15,551 bases of DNA, taken from Deinococcus planocerae (lineage in GTDB: Bacteria; Deinococcota; Deinococci; Deinococcales; Deinococcaceae). Numbering within the stretch: the stretch's first letter is position 1; each line of letters starts with the position of its first letter. The translations under genes were made by a program, and so were the position numbers. This document shows, piece after piece, positions 5,529-12,518 of this stretch. Where the stretch lies: assembly GCF_002869765.1 (NCBI RefSeq), contig NZ_PNOR01000058.1, positions 1 to 15,551 on the forward strand, in the 5' to 3' direction. The notes below the pieces were generated by a model that made no database searches, was not told the DNA's origin, and saw only the letters and a program-made list of their open reading frames with translations.

Positions 5529-8159
5529 CTACTTGGCGGTCGCGTCGAGGTAGGTGGCGACCCAGGCGAGGGGGGCATTCCAGTTGATGGCGACCTCGTT
5601 CATGGACGAGGTGCCTATGTCGTCGAGGTAGCAGGTCTGCGGCGCGCACCGCCCCCTCAGCAGATCGGCGGTGGGGTCGGCGGGGGAGGAGTTGGGGCCC
5701 CCTGCCAGGGCGCCGGGCGGGGGCGCCGGGTAGCGGGGGTCGCGGCTGTGGGCCCAGAAGCGGTGGTGGGGATTGACGAGGGGCCGCGCGCCGTAACCCG
5801 AGACGTACGACTTGTCGAGCGGGTTGCGGCCCAGGATGTAGTTCATGCCCTCCAGGGCGGCGTCGCGGTAGCGGACGTTCCCGGTGAGGTGGTGGGCGAC
5901 CCCCAGGATCAGGCTCCGGTTGAGGACGTTGCTGTTCGAGCCCCAGGGATAGCGCTCCGAGCGGAAGGGCACCCCGTACCCCGTGCGGGTCACCTGGGCG
6001 GCGTAGGCGTCCGCCAGCGCGATCAGGTTGGCGCGGGCCGTCCTCACCGCGGAGGCGGGCAGCCCATTGGGCACGAGCGCCAGCGTGACCGCGCCCGCCG
6101 CCGTCACCTCGGGCCACGCGAGGTCGTTCTCCGGGCCGTTCTTGGTGGCCCCCAGGTACAGCGGGCTTGCCTTCAGCGCGGCGAGGAAGGTCTTGTCCCC
6201 CGTCGTGGCGTACAGCTCGGCGGCGGCCCAGTAAAACTCGTCGCGCACGTCGGTGTCGTCGTACGGGCCACCGCCCGAGAAGGTGTCGTAGGCGTAGACC
6301 TGCGGGTGGCGCCGCGCGGCCTGCCACGCCCGCCGGGCGGCCTGGAGGCAGCGCCGCGCGTAGGCGTCGTCCACGCTCCGGAAGACCCGGGCGCACTGCG
6401 CCGCGCTCGCCGCCAGGTTGAGGGTCGCCGCCGTGGAGGGCGGGTACAGGAAGCGCTGCTGGCGGTCCTCGTCGGGCCGGGAGGGAAGGCCCGTCCACCG
6501 CTCGCTGTGGACCTTGTGGTGCGCCATCCCCGAGGCGTCCACCTCGGTCAGGTTCAGGCGGTCCGGGTGGGCGCTCTGGTCGCCGAGCGGCAGGGCGAGC
6601 CACTCGCCGTCCGGCACCTGCATCCCGAGCAGGAAGTCCAGCTCCCAGCGGGCCTCGTCGAGCAGGTCGCTCACGCGGTTGGCGTTCTCGGGAATGCGCA
6701 GGCTGCCGTCGGGGAAGAACCCGGCCTTCGAGGAGCGCTTGCCCAGCTCGTACAGGTTCATCAGGGTCCAGACCGAGAGGCCGCCGTTCACCACGTACTT
6801 GCCGTGGTCGCCCGCGTCGTACCAGCCGCGGCCCGCGTTCAGCGTGTGGCGGCACCCCGGCCAGGTGTTGCCCCGCGCGTCCCGGCCCGCGAAGCAACCC
6901 GCCCGGTCCCCGCCCCGGTCGGAGGAGGGGTCGGCGTGCCCGGCGGCCCTGGCCCACTTGGGACCCCCGACGTACCGCGCCTCGATGGGGACGCCGCTGC
7001 GGTTGTGGTAAAAGTACGCGAGCGCGTCGCGCCCCAGCGGCTTGTACAGGTCGCGCGCGATGCGGAAGGGGTGGCTGCGCAGCCCGCCGACCTCCAGCAC
7101 GTACCGCTCCCCGGGCCTGCGGAACGCCGAGAAGTCCGCCCGGTGGACGAACTCGCCCGACGCCGCGTCCCTCCCGAAGACCCGTGTGCGGCCCGAGGCG
7201 AGGCGGCGCCCGTCCCGGCCCAGCAGCGTCCAGGGCAGGGGCACCCCCGAGTCGTAGGCTACGGCGGCCACCTTGGGAGCCCCCGGCAGGTAGCCCACCT
7301 GATTGACACGCACGACCGCGCGGTCGGTCACGGGCGCCGCGACCGGGCCGGGCCCGTACCCCGGTCCCCGCACGACCACGTGCCCCACGCACAGCCGCGT
7401 GGCCCTCTGCCCGCCGAGCTTGAATTGCAGGGAAGCGCGCGCGTCGTTCGCCCCGGTCATCGTGAAGGCGAAACGGTAGGTCCGGCGCTCCCGGGTCACG
7501 CGGGCGACGGTCTGGTTGAAGTAGGGCGGGTAGGGGGCCTCGTTCTTTTGCAGCATGACCTTGAAGGCGGTGGGCTCGTCGGCGCGCGCGGTGAAGGAGA
7601 CCGTGTAGCGCGCTTCCCGCATCAGCCCCACGCCGCTTTGCCCGAAAATCACGTCCCACTCGTTCTCGCCGGGCTTGCCGATGTCCAGGCACGCCTCGCC
7701 GCCCCCCACGCTCACACCGGGGCCCCCGGCCACCCACCAGGAAGTCTGCCCGTCCCGGAAGCCGCCGTTGCCGAGCAGGTTCCCCACCCCGATGCCGACC
7801 GGCACGGGAGCCGACAGGGCGGACCGCCCGGCGCGGTCGAACGCCTGGGCGGTATACGTGTGCTCACCGCTCAGCGCCGGGGTCGCCCGGACCGTCAGGC
7901 TGTAGGGCGCCGTCCGGTCCACGCCGACCTTGCGCCCCCGGTCGTAGAACACCACCCGCGCGATCCCGCTCGCGTCCGACGCCCGCGCCGTCAGCGTGAG
8001 ACTCCCGCCGATGGGCACGCTCCCGCCGCTCGCCGTGAGCGACACCCTGGGGGGCGCGGCGTCGCCCACGGCCCCGCCCTCCTGTCCGGGCAACACCCGG
8101 CAGGAGGCGACCGTCAGGATGACGAGCACGGGGGTCGTATACCGCAGGGTGTTGTTCAT
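5529..8159 (-). CDS. Glycoside hydrolase family 9 cellulase, lipoprotein with Ig-like and carbohydrate-binding modules
   Basis: 876 residues. A lipoprotein signal ends VAS-Cys20, so the enzyme should be lipid-anchored on the cell envelope. Then come an Ig-like repeat (about 36-124), a CBM_4_9-type carbohydrate-binding module (about 127-265, starting NLLGNGGFRDG), a CelD_N Ig-like domain (about 282-368, VRVNQVGYLP) and the GH9 (alpha/alpha)6 catalytic domain (about 375-873). Catalytic features are complete: the Asp pair in GWYDAGDHGKYV (Asp448, Asp451), the NPHHR histidines (798-799) and the general acid Glu855 in SMNEVAINWNAPLAW. GH9 enzymes cleave beta-1,4-glucans by inversion; this CelD-type layout includes endoglucanases and exo-acting cellodextrinases. 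ATG at 8159 follows GGGGGGAGG. It stands alone, with no other sugar gene beside it. Cys838 and Cys843 may form a disulfide. Confidence 0.93.
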   Translation of the reverse strand: MNNTLRYTTPVLVILTVASCRVLPGQEGGAVGDAAPPRVSLTASGGSVPIGGSLTLTARASDASGIARVVFYDRGRKVGVDRTAPYSLTVRATPALSGEHTYTAQAFDRAGRSALSAPVPVGIGVGNLLGNGGFRDGQTSWWVAGGPGVSVGGGEACLDIGKPGENEWDVIFGQSGVGLMREARYTVSFTARADEPTAFKVMLQKNEAPYPPYFNQTVARVTRERRTYRFAFTMTGANDARASLQFKLGGQRATRLCVGHVVVRGPGYGPGPVAAPVTDRAVVRVNQVGYLPGAPKVAAVAYDSGVPLPWTLLGRDGRRLASGRTRVFGRDAASGEFVHRADFSAFRRPGERYVLEVGGLRSHPFRIARDLYKPLGRDALAYFYHNRSGVPIEARYVGGPKWARAAGHADPSSDRGGDRAGCFAGRDARGNTWPGCRHTLNAGRGWYDAGDHGKYVVNGGLSVWTLMNLYELGKRSSKAGFFPDGSLRIPENANRVSDLLDEARWELDFLLGMQVPDGEWLALPLGDQSAHPDRLNLTEVDASGMAHHKVHSERWTGLPSRPDEDRQQRFLYPPSTAATLNLAASAAQCARVFRSVDDAYARRCLQAARRAWQAARRHPQVYAYDTFSGGGPYDDTDVRDEFYWAAAELYATTGDKTFLAALKASPLYLGATKNGPENDLAWPEVTAAGAVTLALVPNGLPASAVRTARANLIALADAYAAQVTRTGYGVPFRSERYPWGSNSNVLNRSLILGVAHHLTGNVRYRDAALEGMNYILGRNPLDKSYVSGYGARPLVNPHHRFWAHSRDPRYPAPPPGALAGGPNSSPADPTADLLRGRCAPQTCYLDDIGTSSMNEVAINWNAPLAWVATYLDATAK

Positions 8160-8189
8160 GCCTCCCCCCGATTCTCATGGCTAAGCGCA

Positions 8190-8212
8190 ACATTAATTTG
8201 TAAAGTTTTACA
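8190..8212 (-). promoter_or_regulatory. GH9 promoter with palindromic operator candidate
   Basis: The only clearly AT-rich patch in the region. On the minus strand TAATGT (8190-8195) is a -10 candidate, with transcription starting near 8183. Just upstream is TGTAAA / TTTACA with a 2-nt centre (8199-8212). A dyad in the -10/-35 spacer is where a LacI- or GntR-type sugar-responsive repressor would bind; no such regulator gene is in the window. Confidence 0.45.
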
Positions 8213-8428
8213 CATTAGATTCACCTGCCGTGACTCTTCTCGGACAGAGATCTGGGGAAGACCCGGCGACAGAACCCTCCCTGAGTGGGCTTCGCCCTGG
8301 TCGGCGCCCTGGCGAGCACCGGGTCCCGGCTCCTGCCGTGCACCCTGAGCGCCGAGCGGCCCCTCACTCTGGGCTTTGGCCTCGCGCCCGCCTCGCCCAT
8401 TTCCTACGTCACGGACTTGCAGGCGCCG
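8213..8428. other. 216-nt stretch without a confident gene; coding-like remnant on plus strand
   Basis: Between the GH9 promoter and the TetR stop codon I see no complete gene, RNA or terminator. On the plus strand a GTG at 8285 immediately follows an in-frame TGA and opens about 48 codons with almost exclusively G/C third positions (VGFALVGALASTGSRLL and on) before running antisense into the TetR gene. It could be the remnant of a broken gene or GC-driven chance. I do not recognise it. Confidence 0.25.
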
Positions 8429-9064
8429 TCAGTCCGCCGAGGACGCCTCCCCCACGCCGCGCACGACGGGCCGCAGGTAGGCGAGGAGGGCGGCGCGCAC
8501 CTCCTCGCGCACGGTGGGGTCGGCCACCCCCGCCCGGCCCCCGAGCGCGTACAGGCCGTTGGCGACGTGGATGCTCATGCGCGCGACCGCCGAACGCCTC
8601 CCCGGGCTCAGCCCCGGCGCGCGGACCTCCAGCAGGGCCTCCAGCCGCCCCTGCACCTCCGCGCGCACCGTCTCGTTTTCCTGCTCCGACGTGGCCGAGG
8701 GGGTGACGAGCAGCAGCCCGAGGAGCCCCGGCGGGTCGGCGTTGAGCCGCGCGTGGACGTGGAGCACGTGGTCGATCACGTCCTCCAGCGGCTGGTCCGC
8801 CGCGTCTCGCAGCACGGCGTCGAGGGCCAGCCGCAGCCGTCCCGTCCACGTCGCCTGGAGCGAGGCGAGGATGGCCCCCTTGTCAGGGAAGAACTGGTAG
8901 AGCGAGCCCACCGACACCCCCGCTCCTTCGGCGATGTGGTTCGTCGTCGTCCCGTCGTACCCCCGCTCGGCGAAGAGTCGGGCGGCGGCCCCAAGAAGCC
9001 GGGCGACCATCTGGCGGCTGCGCTCCTGCTGCGGGGCACGCCGCGCCGGGGGGCGGGCAGTCAT
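8429..9064 (-). CDS. TetR-family transcriptional regulator
   Basis: 211 residues, typical TetR length. The N-terminal helix-turn-helix is clear at about 20-65: LLGAAARLFAERGYDGTTTN, IAEGAGVSVGSLYQFFPDKG, ending in the family's YxxFxxKxxLL-like helix. The C-terminal part is all-helical and would bind an unknown ligand. I chose the ATG at 9064 rather than longer upstream frames because the HTH starts at the normal distance and a TATCCT box lies 6 nt before the ATG, fitting a leaderless start. It is divergent from the hydrolase-monooxygenase-dehydrogenase cassette, with 187 nt between, so it is the likely local repressor of that cassette and of itself. Confidence 0.9.
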   Translation of the reverse strand: MTARPPARRAPQQERSRQMVARLLGAAARLFAERGYDGTTTNHIAEGAGVSVGSLYQFFPDKGAILASLQATWTGRLRLALDAVLRDAADQPLEDVIDHVLHVHARLNADPPGLLGLLLVTPSATSEQENETVRAEVQGRLEALLEVRAPGLSPGRRSAVARMSIHVANGLYALGGRAGVADPTVREEVRAALLAYLRPVVRGVGEASSAD

Positions 9065-9070
9065 CCCGCC

Positions 9071-9076
9071 AGGATA
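9071..9076 (-). promoter_or_regulatory. -10-like box for leaderless tetR-type gene
   Basis: TATCCT on the minus strand, 6 nt (GGCGGG) before the ATG at 9064. This is the third gene in the window with a TANNNT box immediately before the start codon. No strong -35 is seen at 17-18 nt. Confidence 0.4.
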
Positions 9077-9176
9077 GGCGAAAACGCGAGCCCGGAGGAA
9101 GAGGGCCCGAAAAGGTCTCCTGGCGAGCCCGTCAAGAGGGGCGTTCACGCGCCCCCACCCCTCCGCCAAACGCGAG

Positions 9177-9205
9177 TTGAGAACACGAGCAAAGGCTCAC
9201 ATACT
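9177..9205 (+). promoter_or_regulatory. Promoter of the hydrolase/monooxygenase/dehydrogenase cassette
   Basis: TTGAGA (9177-9182), an exact 17-nt spacer, CATACT (9200-9205). Expected start near 9212, leader about 40 nt. Matches are 5/6 and 4/6, among the best sigma-70-type promoters in the window. Confidence 0.65.
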
Positions 9206-9219
9206 GGGGAGACTTCCCC
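9188..9219. promoter_or_regulatory. Operator candidates for the divergent TetR protein
   Basis: Two dyads overlap the cassette promoter: GAGC-aaag-GCTC in the -10/-35 spacer (9188-9199) and GGGGA-gact-TCCCC just after the -10 (9206-9219). Either would block RNA polymerase when occupied. TetR proteins usually bind 14-20 bp dyads near their own gene; which one is used is not decidable here. Confidence 0.35.
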
Positions 9220-9251
9220 GCTCAATCGTCTTCTCCCCCGTGGAGGCTGTC

Positions 9252-10118
9252 ATGACCGCGACCGTTCCAGCGCCCGCCCTCCCCGCCCCCACCTTCACGG
9301 AGGTCGGCGGCGTCCGCACACGCTTCGTCGTTCAGGGCGACGGCCCGCCCCTGCTGCTGCTGCACGGCATCGGGCGCAGCCTGGAGGACTGGTCGGCGAA
9401 CGTCGCGCCCCTCGCCGCACACTTCCGCGTCTACGCCCTCGACCTGATCGGCTTCGGGTACACCGACAAGCCGGACGTGCCCTACACGCTGGGCGGACTG
9501 GCCCGTTTCGCCGCGCACTTTCTGGACGCGGTGGGGGAGACCCGGCCCGTGGTCCTGATGGGCAACTCGCTCGGCGGCGCGGTCGCCCAGCGCTTTGCCG
9601 TCGCCTACCCGGAGCGCACGCGGGCCCTGGTGCTGGTGAACAGCGCGGGCTTCGGGCGCGAGGTCGCCGCCGTCTTGCGCGCGCTTTCCGTGCCGCGGCT
9701 GGGTGAATTGCTCCTCCAGCCCACCGCCCGCAACGCCCGGCAGACCGTCCGCTCGCTTTTCCACGACCCCCGCCTCGCCACCGAGGACCTCGTGGCGCAG
9801 GCCCTCGACCTCTCCCGCCAGCCGCACGCGGCCCGCGCCTTCTTGCGGGTGCTGCGCGACCTCGGTGACTGGCGCGGGGTGAAGGCCGCGTGGCGCGAGG
9901 AGTTGCAGGGGCGCCTCGCCCGGCAGGGGGTCCCCACCCTGATCCTCTGGGGCGACCGCGACGTGATCCTGCCCGCCCGGCTGCTGGAGGCGGCGCGCAA
10001 GTCTCACCCCCACGCGCGCACCCACCTCTTTCAGGACACCGGACACGTCCCCCAACTGGAGCGGGCGGAGACCTTCAACCGCCTCGTTCTCGGCTTCTTG
10101 CAGGAGGTTCCAGCGTGA
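9252..10118 (+). CDS. Alpha/beta-fold hydrolase (esterase-like)
   Basis: 288 residues. The fold signature is complete: oxyanion-hole segment LLLLHGIGRSLEDW (34-47), DLIGFGYTDKP (64-74), the nucleophile elbow GNSLGG with Ser106, acid Asp237 in WGDRDVILP and base His265 in DTGHVPQLE. This serine hydrolase family includes esterases, lactonases and C-C bond hydrolases; the short lid region gives no clear substrate. ATG at 9252 follows GTGGAGG at 9240-9246. Its stop overlaps the GTG start of the monooxygenase (GTGA, 10115-10118), so the two are translationally coupled. In this setting the best guess is hydrolysis of the ester or lactone made by that monooxygenase. Confidence 0.9.
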   Translation: MTATVPAPALPAPTFTEVGGVRTRFVVQGDGPPLLLLHGIGRSLEDWSANVAPLAAHFRVYALDLIGFGYTDKPDVPYTLGGLARFAAHFLDAVGETRPVVLMGNSLGGAVAQRFAVAYPERTRALVLVNSAGFGREVAAVLRALSVPRLGELLLQPTARNARQTVRSLFHDPRLATEDLVAQALDLSRQPHAARAFLRVLRDLGDWRGVKAAWREELQGRLARQGVPTLILWGDRDVILPARLLEAARKSHPHARTHLFQDTGHVPQLERAETFNRLVLGFLQEVPA

Positions 10119-11617
10119 GCACCCACCATCAGGTCGCCATCGTCGGCAGCGGCTTCGCGGGCCTGGGCATGGCCGTCCATCTTCAGCGCCGGGGCATCGA
10201 GGACTACGTGATCTTCGAGCGGGCGGGGGAGGTCGGCGGCACCTGGCGCGACAACACCTACCCCGGCTGCGCCTGTGACGTCAAGAGCGACCTCTATTCC
10301 TTCTCCTTCGCCCCCAACCCCGACTGGAACCACCGCTACGCCCGCCAGCCCGAGATCCTGGGCTACCTGCGCCGGGTCGCGGACGACTTCGGCGTGCGGC
10401 CCCACATCCGCTTCGGGCACGAACTGGAGCGCGCCGAGTGGGACGACGGCGAGGGGCTGTGGCGCATCCGCACGAGTGGGGGAGAGTACACCGCCCGCGT
10501 GCTGATCTCCGGGCACGGCCCCCTCGTCGAGCCGAAGTGGCCGGTCATTCCGGGGTTGGAGTCTTTTGCGGGCCCGCGCTTCCACTCCGCCCAGTGGGAT
10601 CACTCCGTGGACCTCAGCGGCCAGCGCGTCGCCGTGATCGGCACGGGCGCGTCGGCCATCCAGTTCATCCCCGAGCTTCAGAAGGTGGTCGGGAAACTCA
10701 CCGTCTTCCAACGCTCGGCCCCCTGGGTGATGCCCCGGATGGACACCGAGACGAGCGAGCGCCGCCGCGACCTCTTCCGCCGTTACCCCGGCCTCCAGCG
10801 CCTCTCGCGGCAGTGGATCTTCGGGGTCGCCGAGGCCCGGTTCCTGACCTTCACGAACGAGCGGGTGAGGAAGCTCGCGGAGGAGGCCGCCCACAAGCAC
10901 CTGGAGGCGCAGGTCCCCGACCCCGCCCTGCGGGCCAAGCTCACCCCGAACTACCGCCTGGGCTGCAAGCGCATCCTCGTCTCCGACGACTATTACCCGG
11001 CGATGGCGAAACCCAACGTTGAACTCGTGACGGAGGCGGTCACGGAGGTCAAGGGGTCCAAGATCGTCACGGCGGACGGACAGGAGCGCGAGTTCGACGT
11101 GCTGATCGGCGGCACGGGCTTCGAGTCGACGCGGCCCTCCATCGCGCGGCGCCTCTCCGGGCGGGGCGGCAGGTCCCTCGCCGAGGTCTGGGACCCGCAC
11201 ATGGAGGCGCTGCACGGGACGGCGGTGGCGGGCTTTCCCAACCTGTTCCTGATCATCGGGCCGAACACCGGGCTCGGGCACAACAGCATGGTCTACATGA
11301 TGGAGGCGCAGATCGACTACATCGTGGCGGCGCTGGAGCACCTGGGGCGCGAACACCTCCTCGCCCTCGAACCCCGGCCCGAGGCGCAGGCCGAGTACAG
11401 CGAGGGGTTGCAGGGCAAGCTGCGGGACTCGGTGTGGAACGTGGGCGGCTGCACGAGCTGGTACATCGACGCCACGGGGCGCAATTCCTCCCTGTGGCCC
11501 GAGCGGGCGGCGCGCTTCCGGCAGACGCTGCGGCGCTTCGACCCCTCGCTCTACCGCGCGTGGCTCAGCCCCCGCCCCCTGCCGCCCCTCTCCGCCCCCG
11601 TGGCCCGGAGCGCCTGA
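10115..11617 (+). CDS. Baeyer-Villiger-type flavin monooxygenase
   Basis: 500 residues. FAD-binding GSGFAG (11-16), then the GGTWRDNTYPGCACD segment (41-55), which fits the GGxWxxxxYPGxxxD BVMO motif; the type I BVMO fingerprint FxGxxxHxxxW is exact at 151-161 (FAGPRFHSAQW); NADPH-binding GTGASA (176-181). The family uses NADPH and O2 to insert oxygen next to a carbonyl, turning ketones into esters or lactones. The 500-residue length fits the shorter MymA/AlmA-like branch. GTG at 10115 is fixed by the 4-nt overlap with the hydrolase gene. It is followed by a dehydrogenase after 2 nt. The trio resembles alkanol-degradation operons of Pseudomonas (dehydrogenase, BVMO, hydrolase) and the mycobacterial mymA locus. 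Ketone substrate unknown. Confidence 0.92.
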   Translation: MSTHHQVAIVGSGFAGLGMAVHLQRRGIEDYVIFERAGEVGGTWRDNTYPGCACDVKSDLYSFSFAPNPDWNHRYARQPEILGYLRRVADDFGVRPHIRFGHELERAEWDDGEGLWRIRTSGGEYTARVLISGHGPLVEPKWPVIPGLESFAGPRFHSAQWDHSVDLSGQRVAVIGTGASAIQFIPELQKVVGKLTVFQRSAPWVMPRMDTETSERRRDLFRRYPGLQRLSRQWIFGVAEARFLTFTNERVRKLAEEAAHKHLEAQVPDPALRAKLTPNYRLGCKRILVSDDYYPAMAKPNVELVTEAVTEVKGSKIVTADGQEREFDVLIGGTGFESTRPSIARRLSGRGGRSLAEVWDPHMEALHGTAVAGFPNLFLIIGPNTGLGHNSMVYMMEAQIDYIVAALEHLGREHLLALEPRPEAQAEYSEGLQGKLRDSVWNVGGCTSWYIDATGRNSSLWPERAARFRQTLRRFDPSLYRAWLSPRPLPPLSAPVARSA

Positions 11618-11619
11618 GC

Positions 11620-12456
11620 GTGCGGCCCTACGACTACGCGGGCGGCACGGCGGTCCTGACGGGCGCGGCGAGCGGGATCGGGCGGGCGCTGGCCCAGGGG
11701 CTCGCCTCGCGCGGCAGCCACCTCGCCCTGATCGACCGCGACGAGGAGGGGCTGCGGACCCTCGTCGCCCGGCTGCGTCCCCAGAACCCCGACCTCAAGA
11801 TCACCGCCCACGGGTTCGACCTGAGCCGTATTCAGGACATCCCCGCCCTCGCGGACGACGTGCTGCGCGGGCACGGGGGCCTGACCCTCCTCGTCAACAA
11901 CGCGGGCGTGGCGCTCGGCGGCAGCTTCGAGCAACTGACCCTCGACGAATTCGAGTGGGTCATGACGATCAACTTCCGGGCGGTCGTGGCGACCACGAAG
12001 GCGTTCCTGCCCGCGCTGATCGCCACCCCCGACTCGCACGTGGTCAACGTCTCCAGCCTCTTCGGCCTTGTCGGCCCGGCGGGGCAGAGCGCGTACTCGT
12101 CGAGCAAGTACGCGGTGCGCGGCTTTTCCGAGGTGCTGCGTCACGAACTGCGCCCGCGCGGGGTGGGCGTGACGACCGTCCACCCGGGCGGCATCAGGAC
12201 GAACATCGCCCGCAACGCCCGGGTGGGGGCGGGGGTCGGCCCCGCCGAGACGCAGGCGGGCCAGCGCGAGTTCGAGCGCCTGCTGCGGATGGACCCGGCC
12301 CGGGCGGCGAAGGTCATCCTGGCGGGCGTGGCGCACCGGGAACCCCGGGTGCTCGTGGGGTCCGACGCCGCCGTGCTCGACCTGCTCGCGCGGCTCCTGC
12401 CGGGGTCGTACGGGCGGGTGCTGGACCTGATCCAGGCGCGGGCGGGGCGCTCCTAG
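11620..12456 (+). CDS. Short-chain dehydrogenase/reductase
   Basis: 278 residues, classical SDR. Cofactor loop TGAASGIG (14-21), NNAG (93-96), and the Asn-Ser-Tyr-Lys catalytic set: Asn118, Ser146, Tyr159, Lys163 in the YSSSK motif. Asp40 at the end of the second strand (LALIDRDE) points toward NAD(H) rather than NADP(H). The extended C-terminus beyond 200 carries an amphipathic region. The GTG at 11620 lies 2 nt after the monooxygenase stop, so the gene is in the same operon. Expected role: oxidation of a secondary alcohol to the ketone used by the monooxygenase, or the reverse. The similarity to MymA-locus SDRs is only contextual. Confidence 0.92.
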   Translation: MRPYDYAGGTAVLTGAASGIGRALAQGLASRGSHLALIDRDEEGLRTLVARLRPQNPDLKITAHGFDLSRIQDIPALADDVLRGHGGLTLLVNNAGVALGGSFEQLTLDEFEWVMTINFRAVVATTKAFLPALIATPDSHVVNVSSLFGLVGPAGQSAYSSSKYAVRGFSEVLRHELRPRGVGVTTVHPGGIRTNIARNARVGAGVGPAETQAGQREFERLLRMDPARAAKVILAGVAHREPRVLVGSDAAVLDLLARLLPGSYGRVLDLIQARAGRS

Positions 12457-12475
12457 GGGGGAGGGGAAGCTCAGC

Positions 12476-12493
12476 CGCCTAATTCGCCTAATT
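12476..12493. repeat. Perfect tandem 9-bp repeat upstream of the AraC-type gene
   Basis: CGCCTAATT occurs twice with no gap (12476-12484 and 12485-12493), a short AT-containing island between the SDR stop and the AraC-type start at 12519. Tandem half-sites of about this size are typical of AraC-family binding, so autoregulation is plausible. Confidence 0.4.
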
Positions 12494-12518
12494 GCCCCCT
12501 GTGGCACCCTGGGGGTGT

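Noticed and set aside
5368..5553. 61-codon plus-strand frame starting in the terminator region
   Set aside because: Starts inside a terminator stem, ends in the GH9 3' end and has no ribosome-binding site.
8285..8298. GGGC-TTC-GCCC mini-hairpin as a terminator
   Set aside because: Only four base pairs and no T-run on either strand.
5748..8348. An open 866-codon frame on the plus strand opposite the GH9 gene
   Set aside because: It mirrors the codon bias of the GH9 gene, has Arg/Pro/Gly/Val-rich composition with no domain, and the opposite strand has complete GH9 catalytic motifs.
10031..11356. 441-codon minus-strand frame opposite the monooxygenase
   Set aside because: A shadow of the GC3-biased monooxygenase gene; no recognisable domain.
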